Assembly (NCBI GenBank): GCA_016199375.1
Contig: JACQGV010000165.1
Location: forward strand, 1 to 14,120
Source: Chloroflexota bacterium
Lineage (GTDB): Bacteria > Chloroflexota > Dehalococcoidia > SHYM01
Direction of reading: 5' to 3'
Length of the DNA: 14,120 nt
A program made the position numbers and the translations under genes. Shown piece after piece: positions 7,569 through 13,328 of the stretch; positions within the stretch are counted from its first letter, which is position 1, and each line of letters starts with the position of its first letter. The notes beneath the pieces were generated by a model, which saw only the letters and a program-made list of their open reading frames with translations, did no database searches and was not told the origin of the DNA.

Positions 7569-8207
7569 ATGGTGATGGGCAACAATCTGGAACAGATGCT
7601 GGCGGTCTACCGGGCGCGCAAGGACGAGCTTGACCGCCAGGGGGCCTACTTTCTCTCCGATATCACTGACGAAGAGGCTGAACGCTTCTCCAAGTCAATG
7701 CTGATCATGTCCAGCCAGCTGAAGGACCGCCCCAACCCGAGGATCACGGTGTACATAAACTCGGGTGGCGGCTCGGTGGGGGCCGGCTTCGCCATGATGG
7801 AGATGATGTACAAGGTGAAACGGGATTTCAGCGTGCAGGTACACACTGTGGTTACAGGGTACGCTTACTCCATGGGTGCCATCATATTCCAGGCAGGCGA
7901 CAGACGCTCGATGGGCCATTTTTCGACCCTGATGCTCCACAGCGTGAGCTGGGTAGTTTCAGGCGAGGACCACCGAATCTTCAAGGACACGCAGGACTTG
8001 GCCCGCCACTATCAGAACACGATCGGGGCGTTGTTCGCCGAGCGCACAGGGAGGCATACTGCCAGATGGTGGAGGAACTATGTCTACTCCGGCCACGACC
8101 GCTTCCTCTCGGCAGGGGAGTGTCTGAAGTTGGGGCTCGCTGATGAGGTCTGCTCTTTCGACCAGTGTTATATGCTCGCGCCACCCTCTGCCCAAGCGGC
8201 TAGCTGA
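7569..8207 (+). CDS. ClpP-family (ClpP/crotonase fold) serine protease
   Basis: 212 aa. ATG 7569 follows AAGGAGACGGCC; the gap from the thioredoxin stop is 56 nt. Seen: INSGGGSVGAGFAMMEMM, corresponding to the ClpP INSPGG substrate-binding strand; GYAYSMGAIIFQAG with the nucleophile Ser101; LMLHSVS with His124; and HDRFLSAGECLKLGLADEV with Asp177 in the position of the ClpP catalytic Asp. The triad is therefore complete. The sequence is divergent from housekeeping ClpP (AYSMGA for ASMGA, no MIHQP). The N-terminal segment beginning MVMGNNLEQM lacks a typical ClpP axial loop, so whether it docks with an AAA+ unfoldase is uncertain. It may act with the neighbouring membrane proteins in protein quality control (inference). 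No clear terminator follows. Confidence 0.88.
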   Translation: MVMGNNLEQMLAVYRARKDELDRQGAYFLSDITDEEAERFSKSMLIMSSQLKDRPNPRITVYINSGGGSVGAGFAMMEMMYKVKRDFSVQVHTVVTGYAYSMGAIIFQAGDRRSMGHFSTLMLHSVSWVVSGEDHRIFKDTQDLARHYQNTIGALFAERTGRHTARWWRNYVYSGHDRFLSAGECLKLGLADEVCSFDQCYMLAPPSAQAAS

Positions 8208-8394
8208 CAAGCCGCGATCTGCGCGATGTAACCTGTCTCGGCTTAGACGTGGCCCGCCTCCGAAAGGCCCTTCCGTACAAGCCACAACAGCGCCGTTGAA
8301 TCCTGCTGAAACATCCTTGGAGAGGTTGGTTCCCAGCGCTATAGAAAGCAAGCAGAGGTCCAAAAGTGGACGCGTACATATTGGGGGCATCCCC
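8208..8394. other. Non-coding stretch, possible left boundary of an IS remnant
   Basis: No gene or convincing terminator is seen. CCTGTCTCG at 8232-8240, followed by a degenerate CTTAGACGTGG, resembles the left end of the 118-bp element at 13011 (CCTGTCTCG then CTAATCCGTGG). It may be the eroded left terminal repeat of the IS whose right end is at 9557. Confidence 0.35.
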
Positions 8395-8812
8395 GTTCCC
8401 GCGCCGCCCCGCGCTGCTTCCAGTCCTTGGTGGTGGCGATGAGCAACTCCGGCCCTCGGGGCGGGTGCAGGCGGCGATGTTGGCCTCGCTCCAGTACCCC
8501 GTGTCGGCCAGGGCGGTCCTGGGACGCTCCTCGATCCCGGCCGCTGCCAGGGTGCGCTCCAGCCTCCTTAGCGTCGGCTCCAGTTGCCGGACATCGTTGG
8601 CCTCCGGGGTCACCCCCACGGCCACGATGACCTGGTCCTCGCTGACCACCGCCTGGACGTTGTAGCCCTGCCCGGCCTTCATGATGCGGCTGTCGGGGTC
8701 GGTGGTGTTCGCCTTCGCCTCTGTGTATGGACTGGCTCTACCACCGTGGGCTTCCGGCCACGCTTCCTCTTCCCTGTGGCCTCTTCCTCTCCGTGGAACC
8801 AGGCGAGTTGAC
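8395..8812 (-). pseudogene. IS1182/IS5-like DDE transposase fragment, frameshifted
   Basis: On the minus strand the reading frame contains KANTTDPDSRIMK, GYNVQAVVSEDQVIVAVGV, EANDVRQLEP and ALADTGYWSEANIAA. These are typical of the catalytic core of IS1182/IS5-group transposases (the conserved D is in ADTGYWSE). Two frame breaks are visible. Near 8720-8740 the upstream linker, with EEEATGKRKRGRKP, is in another frame. Near 8450-8465 the continuation ELLIATTKDWKQRGAARERGC is again shifted, apparently by loss of one base in a GEGPE-like segment. The N-terminal third and the C-terminal end, with the catalytic Glu, are absent. The fragment cannot encode an active transposase. Confidence 0.8.
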
Positions 8813-8854
8813 AAGAAAATGTGCCGGTGTGACGCTTCTGTTGACACGCCCGAA

Positions 8855-9040
8855 ACTGTGGACACTCTCCGTGGAGAGTCTCCAGGAAACTCTACGGAGA
8901 ATCTCAGGACACTGCACGGAGAGTTGTCATGTGGCGTCCACGGAGAGCCAGGCAGAGAGTGTCCGTAGAGCGGACGGGGAGTGGACGGGGACTCCCAGGG
9001 TAGAAAACGGAGACTCCGGAGAGCGGAGACTGGAGAGGAG
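8855..9040. repeat. CGGAGA-rich tract with inverted repeats
   Basis: The hexamer CGGAGA (often ACGGAGA) recurs at irregular spacing on the plus strand, for example near 8896, 8915, 8938, 9008, 9018 and 9023. The tract also contains ACTCTCC-GT-GGAGAGT (about 8864-8879), a perfect inverted repeat, and GGACACTCTC (8860-8869), which is repeated inverted as GAGAGTGTCC at 8955-8964. It is purine-rich on one strand and shows no plausible coding frame. It separates the transposase fragment from the broken HTH gene. Its origin is unknown. Confidence 0.5.
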
Positions 9041-9047
9041 TAGAACG

Positions 9048-9403
9048 ATGGGTACGATGCAGGGGGGCGATGCAGGAGCTTCGGGACATGCTGACCAGCG
9101 GCATGACCCATCAGCGAGATCATCGAGGACGGCTGCGCGCCTTCGTCGGTGTACAAGGCGTGAAGGCCGAGCAGCAAACAGGCGCTCAAGAGAACGGTGG
9201 CCGAGTTAGAGCCCTTGCGGGTGTGGAACAGCCATCCGTGTAAAGTGTGCCACCTGCCAATGGAAGGCGCGGTGTCGCTGGGCAGCAAAGAAGAAGGGGC
9301 AGCCCGACGGGCTGCGCTTCTTGGTAAAACTCTTGGCTGTTTACAAGGTTCTTCTCGCAGATCGAGCCTTGCGGCACAGCCGGGCCGCCAGCACCAGCGT
9401 TAG
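9048..9403 (+). pseudogene. Broken small gene with HTH-like and CxxC segments
   Basis: Reading from ATG 9070 gives MQELRDMLTSGMTHQ. After a +1 shift near 9112-9116 the frame continues EIIEDGCAPSSVYKA, a TGA at 9161-9163, and then KQALKRTVAELEPLRVWNSHPCKVCHLPMEGAVS, ending at a stop at 9401-9403. Joined together, LTSGMTHQEIIEDGCAPSSVYKA looks like a helix-turn-helix (as in homeodomain-like HTH of recombinases or phage regulators), followed by a coiled helix and a possible zinc CxxC. The frameshift and the stop argue for a decayed gene. GGAG lies before ATG 9048, which may be the original start in yet another frame. The family is not recognised, and the element may be part of the surrounding IS or phage debris. 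Confidence 0.5.
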
Positions 9404-9440
9404 CGCCAGCGGCTCGTCGGCGTCAATTGAATCCCGCGTT

Positions 9441-9460
9441 CCCTCTCCTGCAGGAGAGGG
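9441..9460. repeat. 20-bp perfect palindrome
   Basis: CCCTCTCCTG is followed directly by its reverse complement CAGGAGAGGG. As RNA it forms an eight-pair stem with a four-base turn. It is the first of three consecutive dyads upstream of the selenoprotein operon and is likely a dispersed repeat or terminator component rather than coding sequence. Confidence 0.6.
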
Positions 9461-9469
9461 GTATGAGTA

Positions 9470-9511
9470 TTGGGGGGCACCCCCCAACCCCCGTCAGGGG
9501 CTTCGCCCCTG
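9470..9511. terminator. Tandem hairpins, possible bidirectional terminator or REP-like repeat
   Basis: Two dyads follow each other: TTGGGGGG-CA-CCCCCCAA (9470-9487) and CAGGGGC-TTC-GCCCCTG (9495-9511). Both are perfect. Neither is followed by a clean T-run on either strand, so a factor-independent terminator is not certain. They lie between decayed mobile DNA and the promoter at 9565 and could insulate the operon. Confidence 0.45.
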
Positions 9512-9545
9512 CACCCCACTTATTCAACTTCAATATTCTTCAGGG

Positions 9546-9557
9546 ACAGGACACTAG
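9546..9557 (-). repeat. IS/MITE-type terminal repeat ACAGGACACTAG (right end)
   Basis: These 12 bp are identical to 13117-13128 and are the reverse complement of 13011-13022. The similarity extends inward: read outward-in, this copy continues CCCTGA and the 13128 copy TCCTGA. It marks the right end of the decayed IS of about 1.3 kb containing the transposase fragment, 8 bp before the -35 of the next operon. Confidence 0.65.
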
Positions 9558-9564
9558 GCTCCCC

Positions 9565-9593
9565 TTGACCCATCTTCCTCTGGGATGTAGAGT
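9565..9593 (+). promoter_or_regulatory. Sigma-70-type promoter of the selenoprotein operon
   Basis: TTGACC (9565-9570), a 17-bp spacer, then TAGAGT (9588-9593). The -10 and the spacer length are identical to those of the lexA promoter in this window. Transcription would start near 9600, leaving a leader of about 19 nt that contains GGGAGG before ATG 9619. Confidence 0.65.
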
Positions 9594-9618
9594 AGCGCCG
9601 CGATAACGGGAGGGCAGC

Positions 9619-10455
9619 ATGAGCTACCAGTACATCCTCTATGACAAACGCTCCGATGGCATCGCCTACCTCACCCTGAACCGGCCGGAGAAGCTCAACG
9701 CCCTGAGCCGGCCCCTCCAGGACGAGGTGGCGGACGCCGTGCGCGCCGCCGACCGCGACCCGGAGGTCCGGGTGCTGGTCCTGCGTGGGGCCGGGCGCGC
9801 CTTCTCCGCCGGCTACGACCTCTCGCCGCAGCCCGCTCCGGCGGGCCAGTATATCCGGCGCGACACCCTGGCCGACCGGGCGGGGCTGGAGCATACGGTG
9901 GACTGCTGGATGACTATCTGGAACGCCCGCAAGCCTGTCTTGGGGCAGGTGCACGGCTACTGCCTCGCCGGCGGCACAGACCTGGTGCTCATGTGCGATG
10001 CGGTGATCGCCGCCGATGACGCGCAGATCGGCCATCCCGGCGTCCGCGCCCTGGGGATGCCGCTGACCTCCATGTGGCCCTACCTGGTGGGGCCCCAGCG
10101 GGCCAAGCTCTGGCTCCTCACCGGCGGCTCCATGGACGGCGTCGAGGCGGAGCGGATCGGCCTGGTGGCCAGGGCGGTCCCGGCCGAGCGCCTGGAGCAG
10201 GAGGTCCTGAGCATCGCCCAGACCATGGCGAAGGTGCTGCCGGAGTTGCTGATAGTGAACAAGGCGGCCATCAACCGGGTGTACGAGCTCATGGGGCTGC
10301 GCACAGCCCAGCAGAATGCCGTCGAGCTGGACGCCATCTGCCATGCCACCGAGTCGGTGCAGGAGTTCGGCAGGGTCGTGCGGGAGAAGGGCCTGAAGGC
10401 CGCCCTGGAGTGGCGCGACACCAAGTTCGGCGATTACCGCGGGGCCAAGGTCTAG
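9619..10455 (+). CDS. Crotonase-superfamily (enoyl-CoA hydratase/isomerase-like) protein
   Basis: 278 aa, with GGGAGGGCAGC directly before ATG 9619. Seen: LNRPEKLNALS, the oxyanion-hole strand RGAGRAFSAGYDLS (about 56-69), QVHGYCLAGGTDLVLMCD (110-127), and the C-terminal helices. In hydratases two Glu residues activate water (rat Glu144 and Glu164). Their equivalents here are Asp121 and Gly141, so classic enoyl-CoA hydration is unlikely. Isomerase, hydrolase, C-C lyase or dehydration chemistry on a CoA thioester remains possible. It is the first gene of an operon with a UGSC selenoprotein, a DGLPVIPP protein and an alpha/beta hydrolase, which suggests catabolism of an acyl-CoA or ring-derived intermediate (inference). 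Coding GC is clearly higher than in the left half of the window. Confidence 0.9.
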   Translation: MSYQYILYDKRSDGIAYLTLNRPEKLNALSRPLQDEVADAVRAADRDPEVRVLVLRGAGRAFSAGYDLSPQPAPAGQYIRRDTLADRAGLEHTVDCWMTIWNARKPVLGQVHGYCLAGGTDLVLMCDAVIAADDAQIGHPGVRALGMPLTSMWPYLVGPQRAKLWLLTGGSMDGVEAERIGLVARAVPAERLEQEVLSIAQTMAKVLPELLIVNKAAINRVYELMGLRTAQQNAVELDAICHATESVQEFGRVVREKGLKAALEWRDTKFGDYRGAKV

Positions 10456-10482
10456 GGGCCCCGCCGCGAAGGAGCGCACCGC

Positions 10483-11082
10483 GTGGAGATCCTCGACCCC
10501 GTAGCCGAGGCGCACCCGCCCTCCGTCCCCCTTGCCGCACGCGGCCTCGACCTGCGTGGCAAGCGCCTGGGGCTCCTGGACAACAGCAAGCCCAACGCCA
10601 GGGAGCTGCTGGAGGCGGTCGCCCGGGCCCTGGACCTGCGCTACGAGCTGGCGAGCGTCGTGGTGCGCCGCAAGCCCACCATGTCGGTCCCCGCCACGGA
10701 GTCGCTCCTGGATGAGCTGGCGCGGGAATGCGATGTGGTCCTCACCGGCAGCGGCGACTGAGGGTCCTGTACGTCGTGGAGTATCCACGACGCGGTGGAG
10801 CTGGAGAAGCGGGGCCGCCCCACGGCGGTGATCTGCACCGATGAGTTCGCGATCCTGGGCCAGACGGAGGCCCGCTCCCTGGGCGTGGCGGGGCTGCCGG
10901 TGGTGCTCATACCCCACCCCCTGGGCTCCCTCCCTCCGGAGGCGGTGCAGGAGCGCGGCCGCGCCGTCGCGGGGGAGGTGAGCGCCGCCCTGACCCGCCC
11001 CAGTGAGCAGGTGGACGCCGATTACGCCGCCCGGGTCATCGAGCCCAAGGGACGGCTGCGCCACAAGCCCATCTTTGACTGA
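10483..11082 (+). CDS. UGSC-family selenoprotein (Sec encoded by in-frame TGA at 10759-10761)
   Basis: 199 aa when TGA is read as selenocysteine. The start is GTG 10483, preceded by AAGGAG (10469-10474). The frame runs RLGLLDNSKPNARELLEAV, KPTMSVPATESLLDELARECDVVLTGSGD, then Sec93-Gly-Ser-Cys96, TSWSIHDAVELEKRGRP, VICTDEF, PVVLIPHPLGSLPPEAV and a stop at 11080-11082. Both halves are in one frame, share composition and join at the point where the known UGSC (seleno)protein family carries its U/C-G-S-C motif. This makes Sec insertion far more likely than nonsense mutation. Sec93 and Cys96 form a UxxC pair, the form of a redox or nucleophilic site. A perfect hairpin at 10772-10792 is suitably placed as bacterial SECIS. 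The family's reaction is not established as far as I know. Gap to the crotonase is 27 nt, and to the next gene 4 nt. Confidence 0.9.
10759..10761 (+). other. Selenocysteine codon (TGA)
   Basis: In-frame TGA at codon 93 of the UGSC-family gene, followed by GGG TCC TGT (Gly-Ser-Cys). Conventional gene calling would stop here and restart at GTG 10795, giving two false short proteins. Confidence 0.88.
10772..10792 (+). promoter_or_regulatory. Bacterial SECIS-like hairpin
   Basis: CGTCGTGG and CCACGACG form a perfect 8-bp stem closing the 5-nt loop AGTAT. The loop begins 18 nt after the TGA and has G as its second base, in line with the general description of bacterial SECIS elements (short stem, small apical loop with an early G, close downstream of UGA). 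It would recruit SelB. The hairpin is within the coding frame, so it also constrains codons for S-W-S-I-H-D. Confidence 0.75.
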
Positions 11083-11086
11083 TGCC

Positions 11087-12154
11087 ATGCCGGACCCTGT
11101 CTCCCGCCTGACGTCAGCCCGCATCCTGGTCGGCGACTCCCTGGAGGCGGTCAACCGCCTGGTGTATGGGCGCGGCTGGGGGGATGGCTTGCCGGTGATC
11201 CCGCCCACGCCGGAGCGGGTGGAGCGGATGCTGGGCGCTCTTCCCGGCCACGCTCCCCAGGAGTCCCTGGGCCAGATGCCGCCCCGCTGGGGGGAGGCCA
11301 CCGTGGAGAAGCTGGCGATCAACGCCGTCATGGCCGGCTGTACGCCCGCGGCCTTCCCCGTCGTCGTCGCCGCGACCCGCGCCCTGCTGGAGCCGCAGCT
11401 CAATCTGTACGCCGTGCAGGCCACCACCAACCCCGTGGCTCCCCTCTGCGTAGTCAACGGCCCCATCGCCGAGGAGCTGGACATCAACAGCGGCCTGGGC
11501 GCCTTCGGCCAGGGCTGGTGGGCCAACGCCACCATCGGGCGCGCCCTGCGCCTGGTCCTGTTGAACGTGGGCGGCGGCCGTCCCGGCATCCTGGATCGGG
11601 CGACGCAGGGGCAGCCCGCCAAGTACACCTTCTGCGTGGCCGAGAACGAGGCCGAGAGCCCCTGGGAGCCTCTCCACGTGGAGCGCGGCCTGCCCCAGGA
11701 GCAGAGCGCCGTCACCCTGCTGGGGGTGGCGGGCACCCTCAACATCCTGGACCTGGGCAGCAAGGACGCCGAAGGCATCCTCACCATGGTGGCAGGCTCG
11801 ATGACGGCCCTGGGCAGCAACAACATGCTCCTGGGAGGCGCGCCCGTGGTCGCCCTCTGCCCGGAGCACGCGGCCATCCTGGCCCGGGAGGGGCTGAGCA
11901 AGGCCGACGTGAAGCGCGAGCTATTCCGGCGCTCCCAGGTGCCCTTGGGCCGCTTCGCGCGGGAGAACCAGGCCCTCATCGCCAGCTACCGGGAGGCACT
12001 GCTGGGCCATCCGGGCCCGGCTACCCCGGTGCCGGTGGCGGACCGGCCGGAGGACATCCAGGTCATCGTGGTCGGCGGGGCCGGGCCGCACTCCCAGTTC
12101 CTGCCCTCCTTTGGCGGCGACTCCATGCCCGCTACCAGGCCCGTGGAGGTGTGA
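11087..12154 (+). CDS. Conserved DGLPVIPP-motif protein, UGSC operon partner, function unknown
   Basis: 355 aa. The start is set at ATG 11087, 4 nt after the selenoprotein stop; an in-frame ATG further upstream lies inside the selenoprotein gene. Seen: GRGWGDGLPVIPPTPERVERML (about 28-49, motif DGLPVIPP at 33-40), an Ala-rich helical stretch KLAINAVMAGCTPAAFPVVVAATRALLEP, QATTNPVAPLCVVNGP, a Gly-rich segment SGLGAFGQGWWANATIGRALRLVLLNVGGGRPG, and a C-terminal part with PVVALCPEHAAILAREGLSK and IQVIVVGGAGPHSQ. There is no signal peptide or membrane helix. I recall similar WxDGLPVxPPT proteins beside UGSC genes but know no characterised member. Tight spacing suggests that it is a subunit or immediate partner of the selenoprotein. 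The gene ends in a TGATG overlap with the hydrolase. Confidence 0.8.
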   Translation: MPDPVSRLTSARILVGDSLEAVNRLVYGRGWGDGLPVIPPTPERVERMLGALPGHAPQESLGQMPPRWGEATVEKLAINAVMAGCTPAAFPVVVAATRALLEPQLNLYAVQATTNPVAPLCVVNGPIAEELDINSGLGAFGQGWWANATIGRALRLVLLNVGGGRPGILDRATQGQPAKYTFCVAENEAESPWEPLHVERGLPQEQSAVTLLGVAGTLNILDLGSKDAEGILTMVAGSMTALGSNNMLLGGAPVVALCPEHAAILAREGLSKADVKRELFRRSQVPLGRFARENQALIASYREALLGHPGPATPVPVADRPEDIQVIVVGGAGPHSQFLPSFGGDSMPATRPVEV

Positions 12155-13014
12155 TGGCCAGCGAGGCTCCGCAGCAGTCCTTCGTGCGGGCCAACGGGCT
12201 ACGGCTGGCCTGTCTCGACTACGGCAACGCAGGCGCTCCCCCCGCCGTCCTCGTCCATGCCACCGGCTTCCACAAGGAGCTCTGGGGGCTGGTGGCACGC
12301 GCCCTGGCCCCCAGCCATCACGTCCTCGCCTTCGATCAACGAGGCCACGGCGACAGCGACAAGCCGGCCGCCGACTATCACTGGCAACGCTTCGCCGATG
12401 ATCTGGCTGGTTTCCTGGACGCGCTGCGCCTGCGGGGCGTGCTCGCCATCGGCCACAGCTCGGGCGGCACCGCCATCGTCCTGACGGCGGCGCAGCGGCC
12501 GGAGCTCATCGGCCGCGCGGTGCTGGTGGAGCCGGTCATCTTCCCGCGGAGCGCCATCGCAAGCGGGGACCGGGCTGGCGACCGGGGCATGGGGGAGCGC
12601 ACCCGCCAGCGGCGCGAGTCCTTCGAGAGCCCGGAGGCGTTCTTCCAGTCCTTCCGTGACCGCCCACCGTTCAAGGACTGGACCGACGAGGCCCTGTGGA
12701 CCTATGCCCGCGCGGGGACGGCGCCCGGCCCTGATGGCCGCGTCCATCTGAAGTGCCCGCCGAGCATCGAGGCCCAGGTATACGAGAACAACCGCTCGGT
12801 CAACCCCTGGCCTGCCCTGGAGGCGCTGCGCTGCCCCACCTTGTTCATCCAGGGCGGCAGCCGGGGCATTCTGGCGCCCGACCTGGCCGAGCAAATGCGC
12901 ACGGCGGTCCCGCACCTGCGCCACGTCCAGGTGGCCGCAGCCAGCCACTTCGTGCCCATGGAGCAGCCCGAGGCCGTCAGCGGGGCGATCCAGGACTTCT
13001 TGCAGGCCAGCTAG
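12154..13014 (+). CDS. Alpha/beta hydrolase
   Basis: 286 aa. The start is set at ATG 12154, overlapping the previous stop by 1 nt (TGATG). Seen: the oxyanion-hole HATGFH (35-40), FDQRGHGDSD (60-69), the nucleophile elbow GHSSGG with Ser102, and the C-terminal ASHFVPMEQP with catalytic His265. The acid is less clear: after the penultimate strand (TLFIQGGSRGILAPD) the usual Asp position near 237-238 is Arg-Gly, with Asp243 the nearest acid. The overall form is that of C-C bond or ester hydrolases of the BphD/haloperoxidase-like group. As last gene of the selenoprotein operon it may release the product of the pathway (inference). Its stop TAG (13012-13014) is part of the CTAG at the edge of the MITE-like element. 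Confidence 0.9.
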   Translation: MASEAPQQSFVRANGLRLACLDYGNAGAPPAVLVHATGFHKELWGLVARALAPSHHVLAFDQRGHGDSDKPAADYHWQRFADDLAGFLDALRLRGVLAIGHSSGGTAIVLTAAQRPELIGRAVLVEPVIFPRSAIASGDRAGDRGMGERTRQRRESFESPEAFFQSFRDRPPFKDWTDEALWTYARAGTAPGPDGRVHLKCPPSIEAQVYENNRSVNPWPALEALRCPTLFIQGGSRGILAPDLAEQMRTAVPHLRHVQVAAASHFVPMEQPEAVSGAIQDFLQAS

Positions 13015-13128
13015 TGTCCTGTCTCGCTAATCCGTGGGAAAAGCCGACGCGATAAGCAGGCTCTCGCGCTGGCCCCCTTGCCAATCCCCCTAGGACTTGT
13101 TCGACGAATCTCAGGAACAGGACACTAG
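13011..13128. mobile_element. 118-bp MITE-like element with CTAG ends
   Basis: The ends are CTAGTGTCCTGT (13011-13022) and ACAGGACACTAG (13117-13128), perfect 12-bp inverted repeats with partial similarity further inward (CTAATCCGT against GAGATTCGT). The inside has no coding capacity. CTAG at both edges may be a 4-bp target duplication. Removing the element with one CTAG restores a hydrolase stop codon directly followed by the hairpin at 13128, which supports insertion at this point. The same end occurs at 9546-9557, so a related full IS probably exists in the genome. Confidence 0.65.
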
Positions 13129-13157
13129 GCGCCGGAGCGAGGTCTGGCTCCGGCGCC
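13128..13157 (+). terminator. Strong GC-rich hairpin, probable terminator of the selenoprotein operon
   Basis: GGCGCCGGAGC (13128-13138) pairs perfectly with GCTCCGGCGCC (13147-13157) across an 8-nt loop. No T-run follows, so termination would depend on stem strength or Rho. Before insertion of the MITE-like element it would have started at the last base of the hydrolase stop codon. Confidence 0.55.
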
Positions 13158-13209
13158 GACGCGGCCCTCTGGCGAGTCCTCCTTGTGGTCTCTTCCTGTT
13201 CCACCCCCA

Positions 13210-13238
13210 TTGACAGGGGTGCTGTGGCCTGCTAGAGT
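13210..13238 (+). promoter_or_regulatory. lexA promoter
   Basis: TTGACA (13210-13215), a 17-bp spacer, then TAGAGT (13233-13238). The predicted start of transcription is near 13245. A second TTGACA at 13238-13243 has no good -10 at 17 bp. The leader to GTG 13329 is about 85 nt. Confidence 0.7.
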
Positions 13239-13245
13239 TGACACA

Positions 13246-13257
13246 GAACAGGCGTTC
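13246..13257. promoter_or_regulatory. LexA (SOS) box GAAC-AGGC-GTTC
   Basis: It matches the Gram-positive/Actinobacteria LexA core GAAC-N4-GTTC. It sits at the predicted transcription start of lexA, where bound LexA would block its own promoter. This implies autoregulated SOS control. Confidence 0.75.
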
Positions 13258-13328
13258 CGCACAAGCAGTCGGGCCCGGCCTGCCTGTCCTGGGCTTACCG
13301 AAGGGAGCCTGTCAAAGGGAGGCGTGAG

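Noticed and set aside
8855..9040. CRISPR array
   Set aside because: The repeated hexamers are short and irregularly spaced, with no constant repeat-spacer periodicity and no cas genes.
9161..9163. TGA in the broken HTH gene as a second selenocysteine codon
   Set aside because: There is a nearby frameshift, no neighbouring Cys and no hairpin at the right distance that I can see.
8200..9288. 362-residue open frame on the minus strand as a complete protein
   Set aside because: Only the middle part resembles a transposase. The flanking parts are random translation of the repeat tract and the broken HTH gene, and the true transposase pieces lie in more than one frame.
10759..10761. TGA as an ordinary stop, making this a pseudogene or two genes
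   Set aside because: The frame continues without other disruption, the UGSC motif spans the TGA, a SECIS-like hairpin follows, and neither half has sensible family length alone.
9520..11979. 819-residue open frame on the minus strand
   Set aside because: It is opposite the crotonase, selenoprotein and DGLPVIPP genes, has low-complexity Arg/Pro/Ala/Gly-rich translation without motifs, and ends inside the terminal repeat. Long antisense frames are expected in GC-rich coding DNA.
11518..12153. N-terminal extension of the alpha/beta hydrolase
   Set aside because: It overlaps the DGLPVIPP gene and has shadow-type composition. ATG 12154 begins the hydrolase fold correctly.
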